A model generated the notes under the pieces. It saw nothing but the letters and a program-made list of their open reading frames with translations, did not search any database and was not told where the DNA came from. From Oscillatoriophycideae cyanobacterium NC_groundwater_1537_Pr4_S-0.65um_50_18 (GTDB lineage: Bacteria; Cyanobacteriota; Cyanobacteriia; Elainellales; Elainellaceae), in assembly GCA_016208305.1 (NCBI GenBank), contig JACQYI010000033.1, positions 186,001 to 250,000 of the forward strand: 64,000 bases of DNA. The letters are read 5' to 3'. This document shows, piece after piece, positions 26,377-35,378 of the stretch. Each line of letters starts with the position of its first letter. Position 1 is the stretch's first letter. The translations under genes were made by a program, and so were the position numbers.

Positions 26377-26529
26377 CAAGTGTTTATTTGACAAGACAAC
26401 AGGTTTGAAAAGCTCGACAAGGTAATAGGTTTAACAAGGCAACAGGCTCAATGAGAAAAGGTTCGACAAGATAAAAGGTTCGACGAGATAAAAGGTTCGA
26501 CGAAACAACAAGTTTAAAAAGATAACAAG
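26366..26529. repeat. degenerate tandem repeats between nrtR-like gene and nadE
   Basis: TGTTTATTTGACAAG occurs twice in succession (26366-26380, 26381-26395), the first copy including the nrtR stop codon. Then come ~8 degenerate units of about 17 bases, best preserved as GATAAAAGGTTCGACGA (two adjacent copies near 26475-26508). The array fills the whole spacer up to the nadE ATG, which lacks a clear ribosome-binding site. Confidence 0.8.
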
Positions 26530-28302
26530 ATGAAAATTGCGATCGCTCAACTCAATCCCACCATTGGCGACTTAGCGGGCAATGCCCAACAAATTCTTGA
26601 TGCGGCACACCAGGCTGCAACTCAAGGAGCAAGGCTGCTGCTGACTCCTGAACTGTCGCTGTGTGGGTATCCGCCGCGTGATCTCCTGCTCCAATCTGCC
26701 TTTGTGGCTGCTATGGCGCATACCCTAGAACAGCTAGCCGGCGCTCTGCCGCACGATCTCGCGGTGCTAGTGGGTATGGCAGAGCCAAATGGGCGATCGC
26801 TTCAGGTGGGAGGCAAGCCGCTATACAACAGTACCGCGCTCCTGGAAAATGGCAAAGTTCGACAGATTTTTCATAAGCGACTGTTGCCGACTTACGATGT
26901 TTTTGACGAAGATCGCTACTTTGAACCGGGACAGGAGAGCACTTCTTTTGCCATTGTGCAGGGATCTGCAACCTATAAGGTGGGCGTGACCATCTGTGAA
27001 GATGTTTGGAACGACGAAGTGTTTTGGGGACAGCGCAACTATCATGCCAACCCGATCGCCGAACTGGCTGACCAGAACGTAGATTTCATCGTCAATTTGT
27101 CGGCTTCACCTTACACAATGGGCAAGCAGAAGCTGCGGGAAGCCATGCTGCACCATGCGGCAAATCGCTATCAGCAGCCGATTCTCTATGCTAATCAGGT
27201 AGGAGGCAATGACGACCTGATCTTTGATGGCAGCAGCGTTGGCTTCAATCGCCAAGGCAGAATGGTTTGTCGGGGCAAAGCTTTTGAGTCGGATCTAGTG
27301 CTAGTGGAATTTGACCCATCCACACGAGACTTTCAGATAAATCCAGCGGCGATCGCGCCTCAGCCCAGCAGTAGCGATACCGAAGTCTGGGCGGCTTTGG
27401 TGCTGGGCGTTAGAGACTATGTTCGTAAGTGCGGCTTTTCTAAGGTGGTGTTGGGGTTGAGCGGCGGCATCGATTCGGCATTGGTTGCGGCGGTTGCCGC
27501 AGAAGCGATCGGTTCTGAAAATGTTTTGGGTGTCCTGATGCCCTCACCCTACAGTTCTGATCACTCCGTCAATGATGCGTTAGCGCTGGCTCAGAACCTC
27601 GGTATCCAAACCCAGCTCTTACCCATTGGCGACCTGATGAAAACCTATGATCAGACTTTTGCCGAGCTGTTTGCTGGAACGGAGTTTGGCATTGCCGAAG
27701 AGAATATCCAGTCACGGATTCGGGGCAGTTTGCTGATGGCGATCTCTAATAAGTTTGGGCATCTGCTCCTCTCGACGGGCAACAAATCTGAAATGGCGGT
27801 CGGCTACTGCACGCTTTATGGCGACATGAATGGTGGGCTAGCGGCGATCGCTGATGTGCCTAAGACGCGGGTTTACTCTCTTTGTCAATGGCTCAACCAG
27901 TCAAGCGATTCAGGCAATGGCACCGCTTCTCTAGAGGTGATTCCGGCTCATATTTTGACCAAGCCCCCCAGTGCCGAGCTGAAGCCCGGACAAACAGATC
28001 AGGACTCTTTGCCCCCCTATGAAATTTTGGACGATATCCTGGCGCAGATGATTCATGATCACAAGTCGGCAGCAGATATTGTGGCATCAGGCCACAACCC
28101 GGCGATCGTTGAGCGGGTCGTCAAGCTGGTGACAAGGGCAGAATTTAAGCGCAAGCAGGCAGCCCCCGGACTCAAAGTGACCGATCGAGCCTTTGGGACA
28201 GGCTGGCGTGTCCCGATCGCTCAGGGCTGGATGCCCATGCTAAATGCGACCCAACCTGCCGCACTACCAACTTCCATCCGGGTTCACAGAACCATTTCCT
28301 AG
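26530..28302 (+). CDS. nadE: glutamine-dependent NAD+ synthetase
   Basis: 590-residue two-domain enzyme amidating deamido-NAD to NAD. The N-terminal glutaminase domain (nitrilase fold, ~1-270) shows the triad: Glu about residue 41 (LTPELSLCGYPP), Lys in FHKRLLPTYDVFDE, and Cys in GVTICEDVW. The C-terminal synthetase domain has the ATP-pyrophosphatase loop LGLSGGIDSALVA near 309 and STGNKSEMAVGYCTLYGD. Length is usual for this form. It follows the NrtR-like gene after a repeat array, completing the pathway from nicotinate to NAD within the cluster. It converges on ccmK. Confidence 0.93.
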   Translation: MKIAIAQLNPTIGDLAGNAQQILDAAHQAATQGARLLLTPELSLCGYPPRDLLLQSAFVAAMAHTLEQLAGALPHDLAVLVGMAEPNGRSLQVGGKPLYNSTALLENGKVRQIFHKRLLPTYDVFDEDRYFEPGQESTSFAIVQGSATYKVGVTICEDVWNDEVFWGQRNYHANPIAELADQNVDFIVNLSASPYTMGKQKLREAMLHHAANRYQQPILYANQVGGNDDLIFDGSSVGFNRQGRMVCRGKAFESDLVLVEFDPSTRDFQINPAAIAPQPSSSDTEVWAALVLGVRDYVRKCGFSKVVLGLSGGIDSALVAAVAAEAIGSENVLGVLMPSPYSSDHSVNDALALAQNLGIQTQLLPIGDLMKTYDQTFAELFAGTEFGIAEENIQSRIRGSLLMAISNKFGHLLLSTGNKSEMAVGYCTLYGDMNGGLAAIADVPKTRVYSLCQWLNQSSDSGNGTASLEVIPAHILTKPPSAELKPGQTDQDSLPPYEILDDILAQMIHDHKSAADIVASGHNPAIVERVVKLVTRAEFKRKQAAPGLKVTDRAFGTGWRVPIAQGWMPMLNATQPAALPTSIRVHRTIS

Positions 28303-28339
28303 CTTGTCTACAGATTTCTAGGCGACACTATTTTTTACA

Positions 28340-28384
28340 AACACAATTTGCAGGGTGCGCGGAGCGTGCCCTGCAAACGGTGTT
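28340..28384. repeat. hairpin with GCGC-N3-GCGY core (element E)
   Basis: Symmetric around base 28362: TTTGCAGGGTGCGC, centre GGA, GCGTGCCCTGCAAA, with outer AACAC/GGTGTT pairing interrupted by two mismatches. It lies between the convergent nadE and ccmK genes, so it may also serve as a two-way terminator, though there is no strong T-run. Same core as the elements at 10498, 33448, 52299 and 58249. Confidence 0.78.
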
Positions 28385-28407
28385 CAAGATACAGCATAGA
28401 GCCAGAT

Positions 28408-28764
28408 CTATTGTCCTGATCCAGGCGCTCTTCTTTGAATCATCGGAATCTCAACAGAGTCGCGGAACTGCTGCACAGATTCGGTAAAAGCGATCGGCAA
28501 AACGGCTTCGACGTTTTCGTGGGGGCGCGGAATAATCACCCAAGATTCCAAGGTTCCGCCAAAACAGCTTTCAGCCGCTTCAACTCCTGCTGCCATTGAA
28601 GTTTTGACCTCAGAAACATCACCCCGGATAATGACCGCAAATCGGGCGCTACCGCATCGCAGATAGCCCACCAGCGTGATTCGACCCGCCTTCACCATCG
28701 CATCCGCTGCCGCAAGGATTCCCGGAAAACCTTTTGTCTCAAGTGCTCCAACTGCAACAGGCAT
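28408..28764 (-). CDS. ccmK: carboxysome shell protein, CcmK4-like
   Basis: 118-residue single BMC-domain protein forming hexameric facets of the beta-carboxysome shell. It opens with AVGALETKGFPGILAAADAM and has SARFAVIIRGDVSEVKTSM and WVIIPRPHENVEAVLPI. The pore loop reads RCGS, closer to the CcmK4-type RAGS than to the KIGS-type loop of CcmK1/CcmK2. The C-terminus is extended (~15 residues, Gln/Arg/Gly-rich). No other carboxysome gene is in the window, so this is a satellite locus, which is usual for CcmK3/CcmK4-type genes, although a single gene rather than a pair is present. The symbol is given as ccmK because the paralogue cannot be fixed with certainty. Confidence 0.88.
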   Translation of the reverse strand: MPVAVGALETKGFPGILAAADAMVKAGRITLVGYLRCGSARFAVIIRGDVSEVKTSMAAGVEAAESCFGGTLESWVIIPRPHENVEAVLPIAFTESVQQFRDSVEIPMIQRRAPGSGQ

Positions 28765-28924
28765 TGCTTTCTCCTAAACAAACAAGGGTGATCGCCAACA
28801 TTGATCGGCAACCCTTATTGTACGGTCGATTGCCCCTGTTCTATCAGAAGGATAGACAGGATCAATCGACGGAGATTAGGACTTTGTCAGAGGGGATGCC
28901 AGAGGGGATGCCAGCCCTTGCAGG

Positions 28925-30247
28925 TTAAGAGCCACCCACGTCAATCTTAGAGGTCACTTGAAGCTTGCCATCATCAGCGATTGTCCAAACATCGTAAACG
29001 CCTACCACGTCGCCTTGGGCATTAAAGTCAATCATGCCGCTAGCACCTTGATAATCGATATCTTGCCCCTGACGCACTAGCTCTAGAGCTTTGCACACAT
29101 CAGAAACGGCCTCTCCGGGCGCATTCGCCACTTCGCCAATTTTATCTTTAACCGCAGCACCCGTATTGGCTTTAGCCGCTTCAGCTGCCAATACCAGCAC
29201 AGCCGCAGCATCGTAAGTATTGGGATCATACACGTTGGGATCGCGCTTAAATTGGGTTTTGTAGGCTGTAGTAAATTGGGCGATCGCCGGGCCTCCTGCT
29301 CCAGGTGCGGTGCCTACCACCCCTGCGGCAATAAACTTTCCATCCGCTTTGCCGACCAGCTCAGCCAGCTTGTCTGTTTTCATGCCGTCTGACAGCAAAA
29401 TTTTGGTTTTGCCACTGAGTAGACCTTGCTCAAAAGCCGCTTTAAGGACCAGGCTACCCGTCTCAGGATAGGCTATCAGCAGTACAGCATCCGGCTCACC
29501 GCTAAATGCCGCGCTGAGTTCAGAATCAAAGGTGGTAGCATCGGGCGCATATTTAGTGGGGCTAGATTCATTCACTACCGCCCCTCCTTGCCCTTTGAAA
29601 GCAGGCACAAAGGACTGAATTAAACCGTTGCCGTAGTCGTTGTTAATCGCCAAAATGGCAACGTTTTGAAAGCCTTGCTGCTTAGCCAGTTGAGCCAAAG
29701 CATCGCCCTGAAAGGTGTCTGGTGGCGCAGTCCGGAACCAGAAGCCTTTAAAGTCCCCTTTTTGGGCGCGTGCCGTAAAGTCGGGACTGGTGCTAGAGGG
29801 AGAAATCTGTACAACCTGGTTGCGAACGGCAATATCCACAGCCGCCATAGAAACGGCACTTCCTGCTGCGCCAATTACGCCCGCTACTTTGTCTACTTCT
29901 ACCAGTTTTGTCATCCCGGCTGCCCCAGCAGTAGGACTTGTCTGATCATCTTCAGAAACCAGTTCTACAGGTTTGCCCAATGCACCCTGGCAAGCGTTGA
30001 CCGTTTGAATCAGTAGGTCTGCGCTGTCTTGCATCGTGGTGCCATACTGCGCCAAGTCTCCTGTAATAGGCAACAATGTCCCTAATTTCAAAGCGCCACC
30101 TGCGGCAGCGGCTGTGGGCGAAGCTGTGGCTGGCGATTCGCTAGTAGTTGGCGTTTCAGAACCACAGGCGACCGTCAAAAGCAAGAGCGCGATCGCCCCT
30201 CCTTGTCCGATCCAGAAGCGAGCTTTGTGAGGCGTTAAAGACAGCAT
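28925..30247 (-). CDS. ABC transporter substrate-binding lipoprotein, branched-chain/neutral amino acid type
   Basis: 440 residues. Lipoprotein signal: basic start, hydrophobic core GGAIALLLLT, and a lipobox TVAC with the Cys near residue 28, followed by a Ser/Thr/Pro linker. The mature part is the type-I periplasmic binding fold (LKLGTLLPITGDLAQYG, VAGVIGAAGSAVSMAAVD, VAILAINNDYGNGLIQSF, ANTGAAVKDKIGEVANAPGE), as in LivJ/LivK and NatB proteins. It probably binds neutral amino acids. No permease or ATPase genes are adjacent, so its partners lie elsewhere. It is a single-gene unit on the minus strand. Confidence 0.87.
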   Translation of the reverse strand: MLSLTPHKARFWIGQGGAIALLLLTVACGSETPTTSESPATASPTAAAAGGALKLGTLLPITGDLAQYGTTMQDSADLLIQTVNACQGALGKPVELVSEDDQTSPTAGAAGMTKLVEVDKVAGVIGAAGSAVSMAAVDIAVRNQVVQISPSSTSPDFTARAQKGDFKGFWFRTAPPDTFQGDALAQLAKQQGFQNVAILAINNDYGNGLIQSFVPAFKGQGGAVVNESSPTKYAPDATTFDSELSAAFSGEPDAVLLIAYPETGSLVLKAAFEQGLLSGKTKILLSDGMKTDKLAELVGKADGKFIAAGVVGTAPGAGGPAIAQFTTAYKTQFKRDPNVYDPNTYDAAAVLVLAAEAAKANTGAAVKDKIGEVANAPGEAVSDVCKALELVRQGQDIDYQGASGMIDFNAQGDVVGVYDVWTIADDGKLQVTSKIDVGGS

Positions 30248-30406
30248 GGTAGTAAAAGTTAAGAAAGGTTTTATAAAGGGTCAGATCATCTACCCAGGCG
30301 GTTAATTCTGGGTAATCATAGCCGATGCAAAATTCTGTGCATGGGCAAGAAATAAACTTTAGCTTAGTGCAAACGGGAGATAGGGTCAAAGATTGTTTAT
30401 GGCAAT

Positions 30407-30441
30407 ACAAAAAGTCCGATGTTCTTTAAAACATCGGACTT
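30407..30441 (-). terminator. intrinsic terminator of the protease gene
   Basis: Perfect 12-bp stem: AAGTCCGATGTT at 30412-30423 with AACATCGGACTT at 30430-30441, 6-base loop. On the minus strand it is followed by a T-run, and it lies ~55 bases beyond the stop of the minus-strand protease gene. Confidence 0.85.
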
Positions 30442-30495
30442 GCTCAGTCTCGTGAGGGTACAGCTTTATCGCCCGCTAGCGTTATTGCGTTACGT

Positions 30496-32007
30496 CTATC
30501 GCACCATTAAGGTATATTCTCCTTGACCTGTGCGATCGTAGGTGTTAGCGATCACTCGATAGGTTCCGGTTGCAGGTAAGGTCAAGGTCAGGGACGAATT
30601 AGTGCTGTTGGCAGAGGTGTCGTCATTTTGTCCCAACAACTGTTCGTTTTCGTCCAGCACAATGAGATAGGTATCAAAGTCCGAGCTTTCTAGCGAAACC
30701 GTCACGGTCTGCCCGGCGCTGCCTCGGAAAGTGTGTTCGCGGTAGAAACTGCCATCTGATTGCAGGATGGGCGCACCTGGGCCTAAAGTTCCCTGCTGTT
30801 GCAGCAAAATTCCCCCCTGTTGGCCATTGGGTCGGTTAGGTTGAGCAGGACGTTGATTCGGCTGACTGTCAGGTGTTGCACTCATTGACTGAGCGCCTGT
30901 GCCTGCCGCAACGCGAAGGCTATAGCTGCCCGTCTGTCCTGAACCGTAGGCATTTGCCAGAATAGTGTAGGTGCCATCAGCAGGCAAGGCAATTTCTAGC
31001 TTTGAATTAGAGCCGCCGCCGCTGTCGTCATCTTGGGCAATATCAGTACCATCTGCCGACAGCAGAATCAGGTAAGAGTCAAGATCGCTGCTAGACATCT
31101 CAACCACGACGCGCTGTCCGGCTCTCCCTTCAAAAGTGTAGGCGTTGTAATAGCTGTTGTCAGATGAGAGCGTGCCGCTAGTGCGATCGAGCTTCCCTTC
31201 AATTGAGCTATTCAACGTGATTTTCTCGGCTGTCTGCCCACCCCCCAACATGGGCGATTGCTGGGCCGTTCTGGGGGCACGCCCTTCCCGAACAGCTACG
31301 AGAAAAGGCTGAACGCGATCGATTGAGATGGCAAAACCGATACCAATATTGCCTGTACGCTCGCCCGGAGAAAAAATGGCGCTGTTGACGCCGACAATTT
31401 CGCCTTGACTGTTCAACAGCGGCCCGCCTGAGTTACCCGGATTGATAGCCGCATCCGTCTGCAACAAACCGCGATCGCGATCAATGCGGCTAATAATCCC
31501 GGTCGTAAAAGTGCCTTGAAATTGACCAAACGGATTGCCGATCGCGAAGGCGCGCTGTCCAACGCTAGCAGCACCTGCATTGGCTAGCTTCAGCGTAGGC
31601 AAGTTGCTTTGTCCGCGAATTTTTACGATCGCCAAGTCTAGACCTGACTCACCGAATGCAACCACGTCAGCTTCAAAAGAGCGGCCATCTGCCAGCGTCA
31701 CCTTAACTGTTTCGGAGCCAGCAACGACATGGGCATTGGTAAGAATGGTTCCATCCGCAGAGATAATACTGCCGCTACCCGTGCCTTTTCCAGCATCGAT
31801 AGAGACAACGGCAGGACTCGCCTTTTCATAAACCGAAACGTTGACGGTGTCTTCAGCATCTTGCGCTAAGGCAGGATGCGGGTGTTGTCCAAACTGACTT
31901 AGGCTCAGCAGTTCAACAGAAGAAATTGCGTTGATGAGGTTAAGACCCACTGCGGTTCCGACAACAGCGAATCCTGATGTTGCGACACGGAAAAACTTGC
32001 TCTTCAT
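30496..32007 (-). CDS. S1C (HtrA-like) serine protease with two PPC domains
   Basis: 503 residues. A signal peptide-like N-terminus is followed by a trypsin-like domain (~55-245) with the triad H93 (LTNAHVVAG), D124 (GLDLAIVKI) and S193 (NPGNSGGPL). Instead of the PDZ domain usual in HtrA/HhoA proteins there are two bacterial pre-peptidase C-terminal (PPC) domains, about 268-367 and 405-503, both with YNAYTFEG/YREHTFRG, a DTYL or DSYL strand and GTYxVxAN, separated by a Gln/Asn/Pro-rich linker. It is predicted to act in the periplasm or outside the cell in protein quality control or matrix processing. Terminator downstream at 30407-30441. Confidence 0.88.
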   Translation of the reverse strand: MKSKFFRVATSGFAVVGTAVGLNLINAISSVELLSLSQFGQHPHPALAQDAEDTVNVSVYEKASPAVVSIDAGKGTGSGSIISADGTILTNAHVVAGSETVKVTLADGRSFEADVVAFGESGLDLAIVKIRGQSNLPTLKLANAGAASVGQRAFAIGNPFGQFQGTFTTGIISRIDRDRGLLQTDAAINPGNSGGPLLNSQGEIVGVNSAIFSPGERTGNIGIGFAISIDRVQPFLVAVREGRAPRTAQQSPMLGGGQTAEKITLNSSIEGKLDRTSGTLSSDNSYYNAYTFEGRAGQRVVVEMSSSDLDSYLILLSADGTDIAQDDDSGGGSNSKLEIALPADGTYTILANAYGSGQTGSYSLRVAAGTGAQSMSATPDSQPNQRPAQPNRPNGQQGGILLQQQGTLGPGAPILQSDGSFYREHTFRGSAGQTVTVSLESSDFDTYLIVLDENEQLLGQNDDTSANSTNSSLTLTLPATGTYRVIANTYDRTGQGEYTLMVR

Positions 32008-32598
32008 GCTATGGCTTTCGAGTGAGTGGCTACTGTAACGAAGCGAAAAAAGTAACGAAATTAAAAACGTAACGAGCGAAAAGTGTGAGGGCGCTAGAGA
32101 TGATTCTTAAAGAGATTAAATGGAAAATCTAGCAAATTAAGTTCTATCAAATTTAGCTAATTCACAAAGGTCAGTGGGAACAGTTTGGCGATCGCAATTT
32201 CATTAGCCAATCTATATATTTTCATCGCGCATGCTCTGCCATCCGGGACAAAGGCAAGCTTGTGCCTTAGATAGCTTGTGGCCTGGATAGGAGTAGAGTA
32301 CCCGTCTATCCAACTTCAATCCCAGCTTAACTCTGAAAAACTCAAATGACAGCCCAAAGCAGCTGATCGTAGCGATCGAATTTATGGCGGAGCAATTTCA
32401 TAGAATCTCCTATAGAACCTACGATCGCGCGATCATTTTGGTTTTGACCTGACGGTAAATTTACTGAAAAATTTAAAAAAATGAAGACCGCTCATGCAGT
32501 CTTCAAGTAATTAAAATTCTTGGAGTTTGTCAACAGACCGATCGTAAAGATCGAGATCGAAACCAGAGAAAGCTGAACTGCAAGCCCAATCAACACCT
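32008..32598. other. intergenic region between ycf66 and protease gene
   Basis: About 590 bases without a gene. It holds the protease upstream region and, near the other end, the ycf66 terminator (32473-32507). No other structure seen. Confidence 0.65.
32473..32507 (-). terminator. intrinsic terminator of ycf66
   Basis: On the minus strand TGAAGAC pairs with GTCTTCA (32482-32488 and 32499-32505), followed by seven T. It is about 95 bases past the ycf66 stop. Confidence 0.75.
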
Positions 32599-33348
32599 CT
32601 ATCGAGGATCTTCTCCCGGATAGTCAATCGGCTGGTAATCTACATAGTCGCTGCTGTCATTTCTCCCGCGAGAGGAATCTCTTGGGGGACGCTGACGGGG
32701 CGATCGGCTAGAAGACACGCGATCTTCTCTAACGCCAGGGCGGGCATTGCGGCTATCTCCCCAATCGGAACTGCGATCGCTTGAAGCGCGACTGTCTTGA
32801 TAGTCATCATCCCAAACGCTCCGGCTCTCAGCGCGATCGGAAGGGAGCGGACGGGATGAACGGGGGCGACGAGGGCGATCGGCGTTGCGGCTAGAAGCCC
32901 GACGGCGCACATCATCATCGTAGCCGTCCATATCATCTGGGCGACCCTCTTTAGAACCGCGAATGCGTCTTGTCACCGTGCGGCTATTGTCTAACGGAGT
33001 CAGATCATCTAGCTCAGCTCTGTAGACGCGGCTAGCAGGGCGATCGTCGTCCACGATGGGAGTACTGCGCTTGGCTTGCTCTGTAGCAATGCCTCTGAGA
33101 CGAATGGCTTCAACGGCAAACCAGATGGCGGCTCCTGTCAGCATAAACTGACCAAACTGAAGCACAATATCTTGCCGCCAGCTATTGAAGAACAAGATTC
33201 CGCCGCATCCAACCGCAATGACTGCCAGAGCAATGTCTTGGTCTCTGGCGAGTGCAGGCCGCACTGTACGCAAAAAATAGAGTCCAACCCCTCCGAGGGC
33301 AAGCACAATGCCAACCAAACTGCCTACGCCAAAACCGATGTTTACCAT
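32599..33348 (-). CDS. ycf66: Ycf66 family protein
   Basis: 249 residues. The first ~95 contain three predicted membrane segments: FGVGSLVGIVLALGGVGLYF, then IALAVIAVGCGGILFF, then FMLTGAAIWFAVEAIRLRG, the Ycf66 signature found in cyanobacteria and some plastids. The rest is a long Arg/Ser/Asp-rich, disordered tail. Exact function is not established. Co-directional with psbX, which lies 320 bases upstream; a hairpin element (33448-33490) sits between. Terminator at 32473-32507. Confidence 0.9.
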   Translation of the reverse strand: MVNIGFGVGSLVGIVLALGGVGLYFLRTVRPALARDQDIALAVIAVGCGGILFFNSWRQDIVLQFGQFMLTGAAIWFAVEAIRLRGIATEQAKRSTPIVDDDRPASRVYRAELDDLTPLDNSRTVTRRIRGSKEGRPDDMDGYDDDVRRRASSRNADRPRRPRSSRPLPSDRAESRSVWDDDYQDSRASSDRSSDWGDSRNARPGVREDRVSSSRSPRQRPPRDSSRGRNDSSDYVDYQPIDYPGEDPR

Positions 33349-33447
33349 TTAGTTCTCTCCGTTGACCTGACCCATCGATCTGTTCCCATGTTAGCGATTC
33401 TCAACCTGGAATCTACTTAGAATCGCAAATTAATTAACTTGAATAGC

Positions 33448-33490
33448 AGTTTTTTGAAGTGCCGCGCTTCGCGCGGCACTTCAAAAAACT
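33448..33490. repeat. perfect hairpin, GCGC-N3-GCGC core (element B)
   Basis: Symmetric around base 33469: a 20-bp stem with centre TTC. The arms (GTTTTTTGAAGTGCCGCGC) resemble those of element C at 58249. It lies between psbX and ycf66 on the same transcriptional strand. Confidence 0.85.
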
Positions 33491-33667
33491 AAAAGACTCT
33501 GGCAACTCAAGATATGCGCCGTTTCGAGAACTGACATCTATCTGCTTGCCAAAGTCTTACATCTGAAAAGCTGTAGAGACAGCTTTAGACGAAACATGGG
33601 AGCGGCGTCTAAAAAGGCTATTTGACTCCATCCTAGCTACCGCCGATTCAGATCACCTCCGAAAAAT

Positions 33668-33787
33668 CTAGGAGCGCTGAATCTTGTCCTTTTGGCTGAT
33701 GAAAATCAGAGCGCCTACGATAGGAATCACAATAATGACCACGCCTGCCAGGATGCTGTAAAAGAAATTCACTAAAGAAGGGGTCAT
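33668..33787 (-). CDS. psbX: photosystem II protein PsbX
   Basis: 39-residue single-pass thylakoid protein, too short for many gene finders. It reads MTPSLVNFFYSILAGVVIIV and continues to the family-typical end FISQKDKIQRS. One membrane helix spans about residues 10-31. PsbX is a small subunit of photosystem II near cytochrome b559. The ATG at 33787 gives the expected length and sequence. The neighbour downstream on the same strand is ycf66. Confidence 0.95.
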   Translation of the reverse strand: MTPSLVNFFYSILAGVVIIVIPIVGALIFISQKDKIQRS

Positions 33788-34127
33788 AGGGTTTTATCCT
33801 CAAACGCTGTAAAGGCAACTTTTTGTTAATACGATCTTATAGGTCTATCAATCCTTTGAGAAGCCTAGTGGGACAGGAAATCTCAATCTCCTGCGCCGTG
33901 AAGTATGAGGAGGCGCTAGGAAGGCGGGATCAAGTCTTACCAAGAAAAGGCTTCATGGGTTGAGACACAGGCGTTGAGCAACTTGCTGCCTCCCAATTTT
34001 GTAGACCTCTGAACCGCTAAGATAGAGACGAAGAGCTTAAAAAAGCTTTACGAAACTTAACAAATCTAACCTGATTTTTGAGCTTCCGTTCTAGATCTCA
34101 ACCTTATAGGCATTTATTCAAGTCCTT
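33788..34127. other. intergenic region, nothing recognised
   Basis: 340 bases between divergent psbX and the YggT/Ycf19 gene. Promoters for both must lie here, but no motif could be fixed and no small gene is seen. Confidence 0.5.
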
Positions 34128-34421
34128 ATGACTGCTGCTGCGATCGCCAACCTAACGCTCTCCCTGCTGCTAGGGCTGATAGTGTTGCTATTCATTTTCC
34201 GAATCATTCTGACCTGGTATCCGCAAATTGATCTGAGCCGGATGCCCTACAAGCTAGTCTCTGCACCGACTGAACCCCTGCTGATTCCCCTGAGAAAGCT
34301 GGTGGCTCCCGTCGGCGGCGTAGATGTAACTCCGATTATTTGGGTAGGAATTTTTAGCCTCATCAGAGAAATTTTGCTAGGGCAACAGGGTCTTTTAACG
34401 ATGCTGACGTTTAAGCCCTGA
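34128..34421 (+). CDS. ycf19: YggT/Ycf19 family membrane protein
   Basis: 97 residues with two hydrophobic segments (about 8-28 LTLSLLLGLIVLLFIFRIIL and 66-85) and the family signature WYPQIDLSR followed by PTEPLLIPLRKLVAP. Cyanobacterial and plastid YggT/Ycf19 proteins are thylakoid or envelope membrane proteins implicated in chloroplast/cell division or distribution of nucleoids and in photosynthetic complex assembly. The precise role is unsettled. Its last 11 bases overlap the 3' end of the convergent glycosyltransferase-like gene. Confidence 0.87.
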   Translation: MTAAAIANLTLSLLLGLIVLLFIFRIILTWYPQIDLSRMPYKLVSAPTEPLLIPLRKLVAPVGGVDVTPIIWVGIFSLIREILLGQQGLLTMLTFKP

Positions 34422-35325
34422 ACCGCGCGATCGCTTGATCCACCGCTTTTCGCAAGCTGCCCACCGCAGGTTCAGGTACCGACAGGGCTGGCTTGGGTTC
34501 GTTTAGATAGCGATAATGCTCCCAAATCTCCCAGTAGGGGCATCCAGGCTGAATCTTAATGCCTGCCCAATGCAGGTAGTGCAGGGGCTGAGCAATTTGA
34601 GTATCGATCAGGCGATCGCCCTCTCTTACAAAATGTGGACTGCCCGCCCAGTTGCCGGGAGCTTTGTGGGGCTGTCGGGCGATGTTATAGCGACGGGGTA
34701 GTCGCTTTAGCACCATGTAGTTGATGATGGGTTGATCAGAAGTTTTTTGAGAAAAGTCAAAATACTCTGGATGAGCCGCGCATTCAGCAAACGTGGCGTA
34801 GAGATCCGCTTCGGTGATCAGTCCCCGCTTCGAACCCCAAAAACCGCCATTAAAAACTTCCTGACATTCGGCGGCTGTGAAGACTTGTTCTTCTAAAACT
34901 TTGGATGTGAAAACATTGGCGATGCCGCCCCGATGCTGATAGTCGTTACAAATAAAGTCAGCTTCGGCTAAATGATTAAGGCGATCGCTGATTTTCTCAA
35001 AAACAACAATGTCGGTATCAATATACAAAAACTGATCGAAATCGCCGAACCAGCAAGCCTGTTTGCGAAATTGGTTGGGACGGGCGAAAAAACGATCGCC
35101 AAAAACTTCATGGAGCCGTTGAGAAAGGCGATCTATAAAGGCCAAATCTGGATAAATTTGTACGCCAAATTTTTCGGCCAATGTGTCTGCTACGAGTTGA
35201 TAGTTGTCATCATAGGGAATTAGGACAACAGGAGTTTCAGCATCGTGCTGGCGGATACTGTTCAGCAGGGCGATCGCATGGTCAATCACGCGATCGTTGG
35301 CGGTAATATAGATACCTCGTTTCAT
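34411..35325 (-). CDS. Npun_R2821/R2823-type glycosyltransferase-like protein
   Basis: 304-residue GT-A-like protein of a cyanobacterial family of presumptive glycosyltransferases. It begins RGIYITANDRVIDHAIALLN, contains the DxD-type motif in FLYIDTDIVVFEKI (about residue 100) and the conserved FNGGFWGSKRG and DQPIINYMVLK segments. The next gene upstream (35379-36368) is a paralogue, and a GT10-like gene follows further upstream, all on the minus strand with gaps of ~50 bases. Together they look like a small surface-glycan cluster. Confidence 0.78.
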   Translation of the reverse strand: MKRGIYITANDRVIDHAIALLNSIRQHDAETPVVLIPYDDNYQLVADTLAEKFGVQIYPDLAFIDRLSQRLHEVFGDRFFARPNQFRKQACWFGDFDQFLYIDTDIVVFEKISDRLNHLAEADFICNDYQHRGGIANVFTSKVLEEQVFTAAECQEVFNGGFWGSKRGLITEADLYATFAECAAHPEYFDFSQKTSDQPIINYMVLKRLPRRYNIARQPHKAPGNWAGSPHFVREGDRLIDTQIAQPLHYLHWAGIKIQPGCPYWEIWEHYRYLNEPKPALSVPEPAVGSLRKAVDQAIARFRA

Positions 35326-35378
35326 TGTTTTTTAATTTAGGTTAGATGTAACTTGATCAGGCATTGATAAGTTGAACC

